DNA from: Vicinamibacterales bacterium
Lineage (GTDB): Bacteria > Acidobacteriota > Vicinamibacteria > Vicinamibacterales > UBA823
Reading direction: 5' to 3'
Assembly: GCA_036012125.1 (NCBI GenBank)
Contig: DASCOS010000004.1
Coordinates: 62,001-126,000 of the forward strand
DNA: 64,000 bases
Shown here: in pieces, positions 26,575-35,883 of the stretch
Layout of the letters: every line of letters begins with the position of its first letter
How positions within the stretch are numbered: position 1 is the first letter of the stretch
Made by a program: the position numbers and the translations under genes
Notes under the pieces: generated by a model
What the model was told of the DNA's origin: nothing
The model's database searches: none
Seen by the model: the letters and a program-made list of their open reading frames with translations, nothing else

Positions 26575-28878
26575 TTATCGTCCGGCCACGGTGCCAAGCT
26601 TGTACCCCTTGGGTGGCTCAGCTCCAAGTAGATGTCGTACGAAGTAGTCCCACCGACGCCGCAGCCAGTATGGTTCACGGCCGAAACCATGGCGCCGGTT
26701 TGGGAACATTACGAGATCGAAGTCCTTGTTGGCTGCGATAAGGGCGTCCACTAAAAGCAGCGTGTTCGATGGCGGCACGTTGCTATCCATCGTGCCGTGT
26801 CCTAGTAACAATTTCCCTGTTAGGTTTTCGGCAAGGAGTTGATTCGCTTGGTTATCGTAGTTCGTTGTACCGTCGGGGTTCGTTTCGAGGAGCCCTTGCC
26901 ATTTCTCCCCCCAATCGTCCTCGTAGTTCCGGTTGTCGTGATTTCCGGCGCCTGAGACCGCTACTTTGTAGAAGTCCGGGTAGCGCAAAATAGCATCAGT
27001 CGAGGCGTAGCCTCCCCCTGAGTGTCCCCAGATGCCCACGCGTTCGAGGTCCATCCACGCGTGTCGTCTTGCCAACTCTTTGATCATGGCGATTTGATCC
27101 GGCAGGCCGTTATCACCCATGTTGCCGTAGTAGGTGTCGTGGAAAGACTTTGACCGACCGGGTGAGCCCATAGCGTCCACTTCAACAACGATGAATCCAA
27201 GCTCAGCCAGCGCCTGCTTATCACTCCGCGAGGGCCGGAAGGAGCGACTGCCGACGCTACCTGTCTGTGGACCTGGGTAGAGATAATTCACAACCGGGTA
27301 CGAGCCTGCCGTGTTGAGATTCGTTGGCTGGTACATCAGACCGTAAAGGTCAGTTACGTTATCTCGCGCCTTGACTGTAAATGGAAACGGTGGCTGCCAA
27401 CCGGCTTCTTCCAGACGGGAGATGTCCATCTCCTCGACGGTCAACAGATGTTCACCAGCAGCGGTCCGGAGAATCGTGGTTGCCGGAACAGTTGGGGTCG
27501 AATAGTTATCGACGAAATAGGCGCCCGTTACCGAAAGGGTGATGGTGTGGTGCGCTGGTTCGGGCGTCAGAAGTTCGAGGTTTGTGCCATCCATCCCAAT
27601 ACGGTAGAGGTAATGGAAATAAGGGTCGCCAGGCTCACGCCCGGCACCCATAAAGTACAGGGTGCGGTTCGCCTTATCGATCCGAAGCAGTTGCAAGACG
27701 GTCCAGTCACCGGTCGTGATCTGGTGTTTAAGGTCACCAGTTTCCAGGTCATACAGGTAGAGATGTCCCCAATTATCTCGTTGGGAAAACCAGATCGCTT
27801 CATTTGTTTCGGGTAGTGCGTGCCAGTTAATTCGTCCTCTCCCAGACTCGAAGAACGTTTCAACCGTCTCTGTTAAAACATTTCGCACTTCACCAGTCTC
27901 GGGGTCGGCGAGCTTGAGTCTGGCTTCTTTGTGGTTCCGTGACGAAGAAACGAACGCAAGCAGTGATGAGTCGTCACTCCACTCCACATCGAGCCACTGG
28001 CCGTTACGGCTAGCCACGTGATCGGAGATCGTGGACCGGTGGGGGTCGGGTGGGACCAGCAGGTCCACCACGCGAGCTTCGTCCACATGAATAACAACGC
28101 GCCGCATCATGAAGATGTGTTCGTCGCCGGGCAACGGATACTTCCATGCTTCTAGTTCGGAATGCCCGACTTGGGTGGACACAAGATACATCTCACCGAC
28201 GAAGCGGCCGTCATGCTGGAAGGTTGCAATTTTCTCAGAGTCTGGTGACCAGAGGACCACTGGTTGATCGCGTCGGACCCATCCCGCATTGTTGGTTGCG
28301 TAGCCGTAATGTTCAATACCATCAGTCGTGAGTTGTGTCTCTCTGCCAGAGGTCAAGTCACGCATCCAGAGATTATGCTCTCGGATAAATGCTGCTCTCT
28401 GTCCATCGGGGGCAACAACGGCGTTCCGTAAGTTCTGCGCATCTAGGCGCGCTACCTCGTGGCAGGCATATGTCTCGATGATGCAGGTGTACTGCCGCTC
28501 TTGGTGGCCAAACGTGATTGACGCACCGTCATCTGAAAATCTCGCTTGAGCAGGTAAGTTGAAAGCACTGTAATCCGTATTGACTGCAGCCGAGAGTGCC
28601 GCTGCCATGTTGGCATGGTCGAAGGCACGCGCCCGCACGCCCTCCTCGGGATCGGCCATCACGAATTCCCGACCCTCTGGAATCCGATTCTGGTAGACGA
28701 GCCTGTCGCTAGTCAGCCAGGCCGGACTGGTCATAACGCCCGAAACGAGTGAGTCAGTCTGACCACTCAGAAAGCTTTCGGCACGAGTGTAGTCTTCAGC
28801 GGTCACGACGGGCTGCGCTTCGACGAGCGCCGGCATCAAAGCGGTGAAGACTGATAGCAATAAGAGCGTAATCCGCAT
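26575..28878 (-). CDS. S9-family serine peptidase (dipeptidyl peptidase IV-like)
   Basis: 767 residues with a signal peptide (RITLLLLSVFTALMPALVEAQ). The N-terminal half is a DPP IV-type beta-propeller. The C-terminal alpha/beta hydrolase domain has the nucleophile in GIWGHSGGGYAS, the acid in the LLGHGTMDSNVPPSNT region and the histidine in PNRRHGFG. Expected activity is release of X-Pro dipeptides from peptides in the periplasm. ATG 28878 follows AAGGGGAG at good spacing. It could be cotranscribed with the propeller gene downstream (43 bases from its stop to that start). Confidence 0.93.
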   Translation of the reverse strand: MRITLLLLSVFTALMPALVEAQPVVTAEDYTRAESFLSGQTDSLVSGVMTSPAWLTSDRLVYQNRIPEGREFVMADPEEGVRARAFDHANMAAALSAAVNTDYSAFNLPAQARFSDDGASITFGHQERQYTCIIETYACHEVARLDAQNLRNAVVAPDGQRAAFIREHNLWMRDLTSGRETQLTTDGIEHYGYATNNAGWVRRDQPVVLWSPDSEKIATFQHDGRFVGEMYLVSTQVGHSELEAWKYPLPGDEHIFMMRRVVIHVDEARVVDLLVPPDPHRSTISDHVASRNGQWLDVEWSDDSSLLAFVSSSRNHKEARLKLADPETGEVRNVLTETVETFFESGRGRINWHALPETNEAIWFSQRDNWGHLYLYDLETGDLKHQITTGDWTVLQLLRIDKANRTLYFMGAGREPGDPYFHYLYRIGMDGTNLELLTPEPAHHTITLSVTGAYFVDNYSTPTVPATTILRTAAGEHLLTVEEMDISRLEEAGWQPPFPFTVKARDNVTDLYGLMYQPTNLNTAGSYPVVNYLYPGPQTGSVGSRSFRPSRSDKQALAELGFIVVEVDAMGSPGRSKSFHDTYYGNMGDNGLPDQIAMIKELARRHAWMDLERVGIWGHSGGGYASTDAILRYPDFYKVAVSGAGNHDNRNYEDDWGEKWQGLLETNPDGTTNYDNQANQLLAENLTGKLLLGHGTMDSNVPPSNTLLLVDALIAANKDFDLVMFPNRRHGFGREPYWLRRRWDYFVRHLLGAEPPKGYKLGTVAGR

Positions 28879-29238
28879 GCCACTCCCCTTGATGGTAATG
28901 ATGAGGAAAAGAAAATGATGCTCACGCCAACCAAGCTACCGTGGCAGTCTACGACTGCATCTCCCAAGATGACAAGGGATAGAAGACAATGTTTCGCTAG
29001 GGTCCGTGACCGCAGCTATTTAGGCGGCTGGCGGGGGGGGGCAAAGACCAAGCCTCTGTCGCCAGAACTAACTGACAAAAGGGACGTTCCAGCCGAGAAT
29101 GCTTTCCGAAAGCCTAATCCAGTGAGGCGCCCTCGTTCCCAGCTATAATTCTTGTCTTCGATGACGACGCCAAACCTGTCGTGTTGCGGTCTATGGGATG
29201 GGGTCGCTGTGGTCCAGTTGTCAGGGGAGGGTTAGCAC
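28879..29238. other. 360-base divergent intergenic region
   Basis: Separates the minus-strand S9 peptidase from the plus-strand quinoprotein dehydrogenase, so it should hold both promoters. I see no convincing -10/-35 pairs. It contains a run of nine G residues (29033-29041) within a GC-rich patch. A short ORF here lacks homology and looks spurious. Confidence 0.5.
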
Positions 29239-31227
29239 GTGTCACAGTATTCGCGTAACAACGTCAGCCTTTTACTCTTCAGCGGTCTGTGCTGTGTGAC
29301 TGTGTCACTAAGTGCACAGACGGTGATTCCTGACACTGAATGGCGCACCTACGGCGGCAACCTCGCAAGTACCCGCTATTCGTCACTTGATCAGGTCACT
29401 GCTCAAAACTTTGGTGACTTGGAACTAGCGTGGACCTTCCAGACCGACAGCTTCGGCCCGCGGCCGGAGTCGAACTACCAAGTCACTCCGCTCATGGTGG
29501 GTGGCGTGATTTACACAACCGCGGGTTCACGCCGAGCGCTTGCTGCGCTGGATGCGAGGACCGGGGAACTGCTGTGGATGCATCGCCTTGACGAGGGCGA
29601 ACGAGGTCAGCAGGCTCCTCGTCGGCTTTCGGGACGCGGGCTCGCTTTTTGGGACGATGGTGCAGCGGGTCGAATCCTCTATGTCACGCCTGGGTACCAT
29701 CTCGTTGCACTCGATGCGTCAACCGGTGACCAAGTTCCGAACTTTGGTTTGGACGGCATCGTTGATTTAAAGCGAGACCTTGACCAGGAGATTGATCCTG
29801 TCACGGGCGAGGTTGGCTTACACGCGGCTCCGGTTGTTGCTGGCAATACGATCATCATTGGCGCTGCGCACGCGGTAGGCAGCGCGCCGGTCAGCCGGGA
29901 GAATGTCAAGGGATACGTACGCGGCTACGACGTCCGCACTGGGGAGCGGAAGTGGATCTTTCATACGATCCCGCAGCCAGGCGAGTACGGTCACGAGACT
30001 TGGTTAAATGAGTCCTGGCGCTACACTGGTAATACGGGCTTGTGGGGGCAAGTAACCGTTGACCTTGACCTGGGCTTAGCCTATCTGCCGCTTGAGATGC
30101 CGACAGGTGATTACTACGGTGGGCACCGGCTGGGTGACAATCTCTTCGGTGATAGTTTGGTAGCGGTCGATCTTGAGACCGGAGAACGCGTGTGGCACTA
30201 CCAGACTGTACATCACGATGTCTGGGATTTTGACCTTCCATGTGCGCCTATCCTTGCTGACATTACAGTTGACGGCCGTGCCATAAAGGCGATCGTTCAG
30301 CCGACGAAGCAGGGTTTTCTGTTCGTCTTCGACCGCGTAACAGGGGAACCGGTCTGGCCGATTGAAGAGCGTCCGGTCCCTCCCTCGGACGTGCCTGGTG
30401 AAGTGCTGGCGCCGACTCAGCCCTATCCGACGAAGCCACCCCCTTTCGACCGTCAGGGGATTGGCCCAAACGATCTAATTGACTTCACACCTGCGCTTCG
30501 AGCCGAGGCACTCGAAGTTGCCTCACGATACCGTCTCGGACCTCTTTACACCCCTCCATCGGTTGCGACAGCCGACGGCACCTACGGAACCCTGATGATT
30601 CCATCGGCTACTGGTGGGCCCAACTGGCCAGGCGGTGCTTTAGACCCGGAAACCGGAATTTTCTACATCTATTCAAAGACGCAGGTCGTGTCGCTCGGTC
30701 TTGTCAACAATCCCGAGCGATCGGATATGGATTTCATTCGTGGCCGTCCGGCGGGCGTCAACGCTGCGCGGGCGGCGTTGAGCGTCTCTGGTCTGCCGTT
30801 GGTGAAACCGCCGTGGGGACGGATTACGGCGATTGATCTCAATGCTGGAGAGCTTCTCTGGCAAGTCGCACACGGCGAGACGGCGGACCGTGTACGTGAC
30901 CATCCGGCGCTTCAGGATTTTGACATCCCGCGTACTGGTCGCGTCGGGCGGGTTGGAACACTCGTGACCAAGACGCTTGTCATTGCGGGTGACGGCGGGG
31001 TGTTTACTTCAGCCGACGAGCGCCAGGGCGCGCGGCTCCGGGCTTACGACAAAATGACCGGTCAGGAGATTGACGCAGTGTTTCTGCCATCCTCACAGAC
31101 CGGATCTCCGATGACCTACAGCATTGACGGTGTCCAGTACATCGTTGTCGCTGTGGGCGGTGGCACCTACGCTGGAGAGTTACTCGCGTATCGACTGCCT
31201 GAGTCAGAAGACAACGGAGGAGCTTAG
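29239..31227 (+). CDS. PQQ-dependent dehydrogenase (quinoprotein, glucose/alcohol type)
   Basis: 662 residues; GTG 29239 is preceded by GGGGAGGG and begins a signal peptide (VSLLLFSGLCCVTVSLSAQ). The eight-bladed quinoprotein propeller is clear: TEWRTYGGNLASTRYSSLDQVTAQNFGDLELAW, LDARTGELLW, and the HHDVWDFDLPCAPILADI segment typical of membrane-type glucose dehydrogenase. There is no CxxCH haem motif and no N-terminal membrane domain, so it would hand electrons to a separate acceptor. Substrate not predictable. PQQ synthesis genes are not in the window. Confidence 0.88.
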   Translation: MSQYSRNNVSLLLFSGLCCVTVSLSAQTVIPDTEWRTYGGNLASTRYSSLDQVTAQNFGDLELAWTFQTDSFGPRPESNYQVTPLMVGGVIYTTAGSRRALAALDARTGELLWMHRLDEGERGQQAPRRLSGRGLAFWDDGAAGRILYVTPGYHLVALDASTGDQVPNFGLDGIVDLKRDLDQEIDPVTGEVGLHAAPVVAGNTIIIGAAHAVGSAPVSRENVKGYVRGYDVRTGERKWIFHTIPQPGEYGHETWLNESWRYTGNTGLWGQVTVDLDLGLAYLPLEMPTGDYYGGHRLGDNLFGDSLVAVDLETGERVWHYQTVHHDVWDFDLPCAPILADITVDGRAIKAIVQPTKQGFLFVFDRVTGEPVWPIEERPVPPSDVPGEVLAPTQPYPTKPPPFDRQGIGPNDLIDFTPALRAEALEVASRYRLGPLYTPPSVATADGTYGTLMIPSATGGPNWPGGALDPETGIFYIYSKTQVVSLGLVNNPERSDMDFIRGRPAGVNAARAALSVSGLPLVKPPWGRITAIDLNAGELLWQVAHGETADRVRDHPALQDFDIPRTGRVGRVGTLVTKTLVIAGDGGVFTSADERQGARLRAYDKMTGQEIDAVFLPSSQTGSPMTYSIDGVQYIVVAVGGGTYAGELLAYRLPESEDNGGA

Positions 31228-31259
31228 GTAGTGCTGCTGCGTGGACCCATTAAGCTGGG

Positions 31260-32630
31260 CTATTCGATAAAACCAGAGATTAAGATTACAAGAACTGCGG
31301 CCGGCGCGACGTAACGCATTAGTATCTGCCAGACCGTAAAGAAAACGTCGTGTTTCATTGCTAACTCCTGCTGAAACGCGTTTCCCGCGATAACCCATCC
31401 CGAGAATAGTGCAATCAGTAGTGCGTTAATTGGTAGCAAGACCGACGCTGTTACAAAATCGAACACTTCAAAGAACGACATTTCCGCCATCGCGCCGATG
31501 AAGCTGAGCGGTCTAATATCTGCCAACACATTGTCAGACAATGCGGGAAGGAAGCCGACTATCCAAATTGAACTGCCGGCCACAATAGCCAGTGTACGCC
31601 GTGAAGTCTGCCACCGTTCCTCCAGGCACGACACGATCGGCTCAAGCATGCCGAGCGTCGTTGTGTAGGCTGCGAGCGACAGTAGCAGGAAGAACAGCAC
31701 GCCGATTGCATGTCCTAGGCCCATTCCGCCGAAGGCAACTGGCATCGTGACAAACACGAGTCCTGGACCCTCAGCTGGATTCAGATTTGAGGCGAAGACA
31801 ATTGGAAAGATCACAAGGCCGGCCAGTAGTGCGATGGCTGTATCGACTGCACCAATCACGAACGCCGCGTGGGGAACCGAGACTTCTCTGGGAAGATAAG
31901 CACCATAGGTCATCATAAAGCCAACACCCACGCCGACTGAGAAGAATGCCTGACCGAGCGCGAGCAGCAGCGACGTGCCAGTGAGTTGCGAGAAGTCGGG
32001 TGTGAAGAGAAAAGCTAAGGCAGCGGTAACATCGGCCGCGAAGACGTTGTAAACGATCATGATCAGCATGATGAACACGAGGCTGGGCATCATGACCCTC
32101 GTGGCACGCTCGATGCCGCGATGGAGACCACTCCCGACGACCACAGCGGTGAGTCCGATCACGACGCCTTGCAGGAACACAGTGAGCCACGGTGAGGCCG
32201 CTAGGTCTTGAAACAGACGCTGCGAATCGGCAGCACCCATGCTGTTGAAAGTATTCCGTACGGCCTCGACTGTGTAGTACAGGGACCAGCCGGCGACGAT
32301 GCTGTAATAGGTAAAGCCGAGAAAAGGAACCAATAAACTAACGACACCGATTATCTGCCACCCTGCGTGGGCGCCCTGTTCTCGGATGATCGTCTTGGCC
32401 GAACCGATGGGACTTCGGTGTCCCATGCGCCCCAGTGCCAACTCGGCCGTGATCACAGGGACTCCGATGAGAAAGGCAAAGGCGAGATAAACCAAGACGA
32501 ACGCCGCACCGCCGTTTTCACCAGCGAGAAACGGGAACCGCCAGATGTTCCCTAAGCCGACCGCCGCGCCCGTGGTAGCGAGTATGAACGACCCGCGCGA
32601 AGACCAACGTTTACGACCAGGTTCCACCAT
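31260..32630 (-). CDS. Sodium-dependent transporter, NSS (SNF) family
   Basis: 456 residues with 11-12 helices. The unwound TM1 signature ATTGAAVGLGNIWRFPFLAGENGG is near the N-terminus, and VGFMMTYGAYLP matches the family's TM6-type motif region. Bacterial NSS proteins import amino acids or related compounds with Na+. The substrate is unknown. It lies on the same strand and just behind the NosR-like pair. Use of a sodium gradient fits the Mrp-type antiporter elsewhere in the window. Confidence 0.93.
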   Translation of the reverse strand: MVEPGRKRWSSRGSFILATTGAAVGLGNIWRFPFLAGENGGAAFVLVYLAFAFLIGVPVITAELALGRMGHRSPIGSAKTIIREQGAHAGWQIIGVVSLLVPFLGFTYYSIVAGWSLYYTVEAVRNTFNSMGAADSQRLFQDLAASPWLTVFLQGVVIGLTAVVVGSGLHRGIERATRVMMPSLVFIMLIMIVYNVFAADVTAALAFLFTPDFSQLTGTSLLLALGQAFFSVGVGVGFMMTYGAYLPREVSVPHAAFVIGAVDTAIALLAGLVIFPIVFASNLNPAEGPGLVFVTMPVAFGGMGLGHAIGVLFFLLLSLAAYTTTLGMLEPIVSCLEERWQTSRRTLAIVAGSSIWIVGFLPALSDNVLADIRPLSFIGAMAEMSFFEVFDFVTASVLLPINALLIALFSGWVIAGNAFQQELAMKHDVFFTVWQILMRYVAPAAVLVILISGFIE

Positions 32631-32640
32631 ACTGCTTGGG

Positions 32641-33624
32641 TTAGGAGGAGGTTATTATCTGGGCTCGCGGTTTTTTCTGTAGCACGATCCAGTGCACACA
32701 CTTCTTCTGGTCGTGGTAGATACGTTCGCAGTCGTCGCAGCGGACACACTCGGCAACCGAGATCTTTGGTCCGTCAATTGCGCCCCACTCACAGGCTTTC
32801 TCGCAGATCTTACAAGTCTGACATTCACCCCAACGCCTAATCCGAAACACGGTGAAGTTCGAAATGAGGCCAAGCGCTGCGCCGACTGAGCACAAATACC
32901 GACAATAGAGATTACGGACGAAAACCGTGGCTACTAGAAGAATAGCGACAAGCGTCCACATAACCGCGTTGCCATTTAGCGTGAACATCCAGAACGGCTC
33001 GACATACCGATAGATGAGGAAATCACCTGTGCCGAGGAAGTAGACCAACACCCCGCCGAGGATGCCGTACTTGAGATAAGCCAGCCGTCGGTCGAGCCAC
33101 GCTGGTGGATCGATGCGAAGCCGCGACGGCAGAAGGCGATCAAGCACTTGGGTGAGTGCCCCGAATGCGCAAATCCGTCCGCAGTAGAGCCGCCCCCAGA
33201 GCACGGTCGATACCACCGTGAAGCCGATAAGCAGGTACCACGGGATGCTATGCCTGAACCCAGGAAGATTGCCTTGAAGAATCGCGAAAATGTTAACGAT
33301 CGAGACGAGGTTTGATTTGTATAAACCAAGATATGCAATCGACATAGCAAACGAGATGTATTTGAGGGCGACACTCTTCCTTGCAAAGCTGAAAAACGCA
33401 AAACCGAGCACGGCCACGATCCCGATAATGTCCGCGACCTCGCTCGAGTTAAGCGAGGCCATCGACTCTTCGACTTCATCTTCCTCCAACAATGCGTCGA
33501 GGTCTTCGAGAGAGAGGGTGGGCTGACCGGTCTCGACGGCTTGGGATGGTGGTTCCGCGCGGACCGGCACAAAGCCTAGGCAACTGGCCATCGCGCAGGC
33601 TGCGACGATCTTGGCAACGGTCAC
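32641..33624 (-). CDS. NosR-like membrane polyferredoxin (C-terminal module)
   Basis: 327 residues. A signal peptide (ACAMASCLGFVPVRA) and an acidic linker precede five to six membrane helices that carry two cysteine pairs, LYCGRICAFGALTQ and LYCRYLCSVGAALGL. Then come two 4Fe-4S motifs: CQTCKICEKAC, and CVRCDDCERIYHDQKKC in which the last cysteine is spaced as in NosR. NosR passes electrons to periplasmic nitrous-oxide reductase. Here the flavin-binding half is the separate gene immediately upstream, overlapping by four bases. No nosZ, nosDFY or nosL is present, so the electron acceptor is unknown. Confidence 0.85.
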   Translation of the reverse strand: MTVAKIVAACAMASCLGFVPVRAEPPSQAVETGQPTLSLEDLDALLEEDEVEESMASLNSSEVADIIGIVAVLGFAFFSFARKSVALKYISFAMSIAYLGLYKSNLVSIVNIFAILQGNLPGFRHSIPWYLLIGFTVVSTVLWGRLYCGRICAFGALTQVLDRLLPSRLRIDPPAWLDRRLAYLKYGILGGVLVYFLGTGDFLIYRYVEPFWMFTLNGNAVMWTLVAILLVATVFVRNLYCRYLCSVGAALGLISNFTVFRIRRWGECQTCKICEKACEWGAIDGPKISVAECVRCDDCERIYHDQKKCVHWIVLQKKPRAQIITSS

Positions 33625-34232
33625 GGTTGCGCCTCTAATTGTTCCTTGACGAATTCACGAAACATTCGCCGCGTTGATCGCCGGATGGCGGATGTGGCGG
33701 CGTTTACCGTAATCGTTGCACCTGAGATGCCATCAACGTCGTCGCCGACCCGTAGCCGTTCGCGGTATCGGCGGTTAGGGAACTGATCTCTGAAACGCGC
33801 TAGATCGATTGACCGATAGCCGTAGGGTTCGTCATGAGTGACGACAGTGACTGCGGTTATGGTGCCGACTGGTCGAAGCCCGACCATGACGACGATCTCA
33901 CTTGCGTATCCCGTAATAACATGTCCGACATCACTGTTGAGATAGGCTAGGCCAACTAGTGTCCCGACGTCGTCGTCTGTGCTATGGGTGTACCCGCGGA
34001 AGTGTGGATACTCTCCGTCTTTACTAACGAAATGATCAGCTTCCGGCAACACAGTTCTCAGGTGCTCCAAGTACTGCTCAACGCGCGCGCGGTCGGCCTG
34101 CTCATTGCCATAAAGGAAGAGCGTTCCGGGCACACCGAGCGCTAGGAGTGCAATCACCAGTGCCGTAGCGTATTTCCTCGCAATGCGGGAACTCTTGGTC
34201 AAGCTCGCTGACATGGTATCGGGCTCGCACAT
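33621..34232 (-). CDS. Membrane-anchored FMN-binding protein (NosR/RnfG-like, N-terminal module)
   Basis: 203 residues: one N-terminal helix (YATALVIALLALGVPGTLFL) followed by a periplasmic FMN-binding domain. The flavinylation motif D-G-I-S-G-A-T-I-T is present, in which the last Thr is linked to FMN by a phosphoester through ApbE-type transferase in RnfG, NqrC and NosR. It overlaps the polyferredoxin gene by four bases. Together the two equal a NosR protein cut in half. The first ATG (34232) or the one at 34214 may be the start; the difference is six residues. Confidence 0.85.
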   Translation of the reverse strand: MCEPDTMSASLTKSSRIARKYATALVIALLALGVPGTLFLYGNEQADRARVEQYLEHLRTVLPEADHFVSKDGEYPHFRGYTHSTDDDVGTLVGLAYLNSDVGHVITGYASEIVVMVGLRPVGTITAVTVVTHDEPYGYRSIDLARFRDQFPNRRYRERLRVGDDVDGISGATITVNAATSAIRRSTRRMFREFVKEQLEAQP

Positions 34233-34387
34233 TCCCGCTGGGATTCTATCTTGCTTGTATCTGATTCAGCTAAAATTGATTGCCGTGAGAGGCCCAAATG
34301 TCAGCGATGAAAATCAAGGGGCAAGCCTAGATCGGTTGAAGTAAAACATTCCGTCTACCGGACCGAAAGTTTCACTACTGGTAGATA

Positions 34388-35698
34388 ATGTTGGACCTTA
34401 AGGAAACTTCGATGCTGATCGACCAAGAGTTAATAACTGAGCAGAACACTGAACTCGAACCCGAACTGTTTTCAGACTTTGAACACCTTGGTGCGTATCT
34501 AGAACGCCGCGGGGTAGCGATCGACGGAGTTGTGCAGCGTGTGCGAGCTTTTACCGTAGCAATTCCCACCTGGGGCGTTAGCACGGGTGGCACACGATTC
34601 TCGCGATTTCCAATGCCGGGCGAACCGCGCAACATCTTCGAGAGACTCGAAGATTGCGCTGTGGTACAACAACTCGGGCGAGCGACGCCGAGAGTCTCAC
34701 CACACATGCCGTGGGACCACGTGGATGATATCCACGCCCTACGCCTGCACGCTGAAGCACTCGGCCTGGGATTCGATGCTGTTAACTCCAACACCTTTCA
34801 AGACCAACTTGGGCAGGACCACTCATACAAGTACGGTAGTCTGACGCATACCGATCCGGCGGTGCGCGCGCAAGCGATCACGCACAACCTTGAGTGTATT
34901 GCGATCGGCGAACAGCTCGGGTCAACGGCGCTCACAGTTTGGATCGCTGACGGCGCGAATTTTCCTGGCCAGCAGCACTTTGCCTTGGCGCTTGATCGCT
35001 ATCTTGGGTCGATGCGTGAGATCTACGCGCAGCTGCCTGAGGGCTGGAAAGTGTTTCTTGAGCACAAACTCTATGAACCGGCTCTTTACGCAACAGTCAT
35101 TGCGGATTGGGGCACGAGCTATTTCTGTGCCGAGTCGCTGGGGCCGAAAGCGCAATGTTTGGTCGACCTCGGGCACCACGCACCGACGACCAACGTTGAA
35201 ATGATCGTCGCCCGCCTAATCCAATTAGGAAAGCTGGGCGGATTTCACTTTAACGACTCAAAGTACGGTGATGACGATCTCGATACAGGCGCTATCGACC
35301 CGTTTCGCATCTTCCTCGTGTTCAATGAGTTGATCGACGCTGAGGTGCGACAAGTCGATGGGTTCGCTCCAGCCTATATGCTTGATCAATCGCATAACGT
35401 AACTGATCCGATTGAAAGCTTGATCGAAAGTACAGCCGCAGTACAACGCGCCCTGGCGCAGGCACTGGTAGTTAACCGTGAAGCGCTAGCGGTCGCGCAG
35501 GAGACAAACGATGCGCTCGGTGCTGCTCGGCTATTGCGGGAGGCGACCCAGATCAATGTTGAGCCTATCGTCCAAAGAGCTCGGCTAGATGCAGGCGGTG
35601 CAATCGACCCTGTCACGGTCTATCGTGCATCGACTTACCGGAAGGACAAAGTAACCACGCGCCCGGCGGAGCGCGGCGGCCATTCTGGCATCGTGTGA
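34388..35698 (+). CDS. rhaI: L-rhamnose isomerase-family (RhaI-type) sugar isomerase
   Basis: 436 residues, TIM-barrel sugar isomerase. It resembles the Pseudomonas-type L-rhamnose isomerase, which interconverts L-rhamnose and L-rhamnulose and accepts other aldoses. Probable metal ligands are Glu in VFLEHKLYEP, Asp and His in LVDLGHHAPTTN, and His/Asp in FHFNDSKYGDDDLDTGAIDPF. ATG 34388 or ATG 34412 are both possible starts. No rhamnulokinase or aldolase lies nearby, so physiological substrate is uncertain. It is divergent from the FMN protein. Confidence 0.82.
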   Translation: MLDLKETSMLIDQELITEQNTELEPELFSDFEHLGAYLERRGVAIDGVVQRVRAFTVAIPTWGVSTGGTRFSRFPMPGEPRNIFERLEDCAVVQQLGRATPRVSPHMPWDHVDDIHALRLHAEALGLGFDAVNSNTFQDQLGQDHSYKYGSLTHTDPAVRAQAITHNLECIAIGEQLGSTALTVWIADGANFPGQQHFALALDRYLGSMREIYAQLPEGWKVFLEHKLYEPALYATVIADWGTSYFCAESLGPKAQCLVDLGHHAPTTNVEMIVARLIQLGKLGGFHFNDSKYGDDDLDTGAIDPFRIFLVFNELIDAEVRQVDGFAPAYMLDQSHNVTDPIESLIESTAAVQRALAQALVVNREALAVAQETNDALGAARLLREATQINVEPIVQRARLDAGGAIDPVTVYRASTYRKDKVTTRPAERGGHSGIV

Positions 35699-35883
35699 TG
35701 CCATGTCTGAGCCGGCTCTTTGTTACAGGCACGTTGTTCGTGCGCGGCCGGAAACAGCGACGATCGTCAAGGTGATGATAAGGGCTTGGAGGCCAGGTCG
35801 AGTGCCTATTTATTCGTCACCGATCGGCACTAAGCGTAAGATGTAGTTACCGCGGTATGGGAATGTTTCTAGAGGGGGTCCCA

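Noticed and set aside
28915-29148. 77-residue ORF in the intergenic gap
   Set aside because: Basic, low-complexity composition, no ribosome site, and it spans the expected promoter region.
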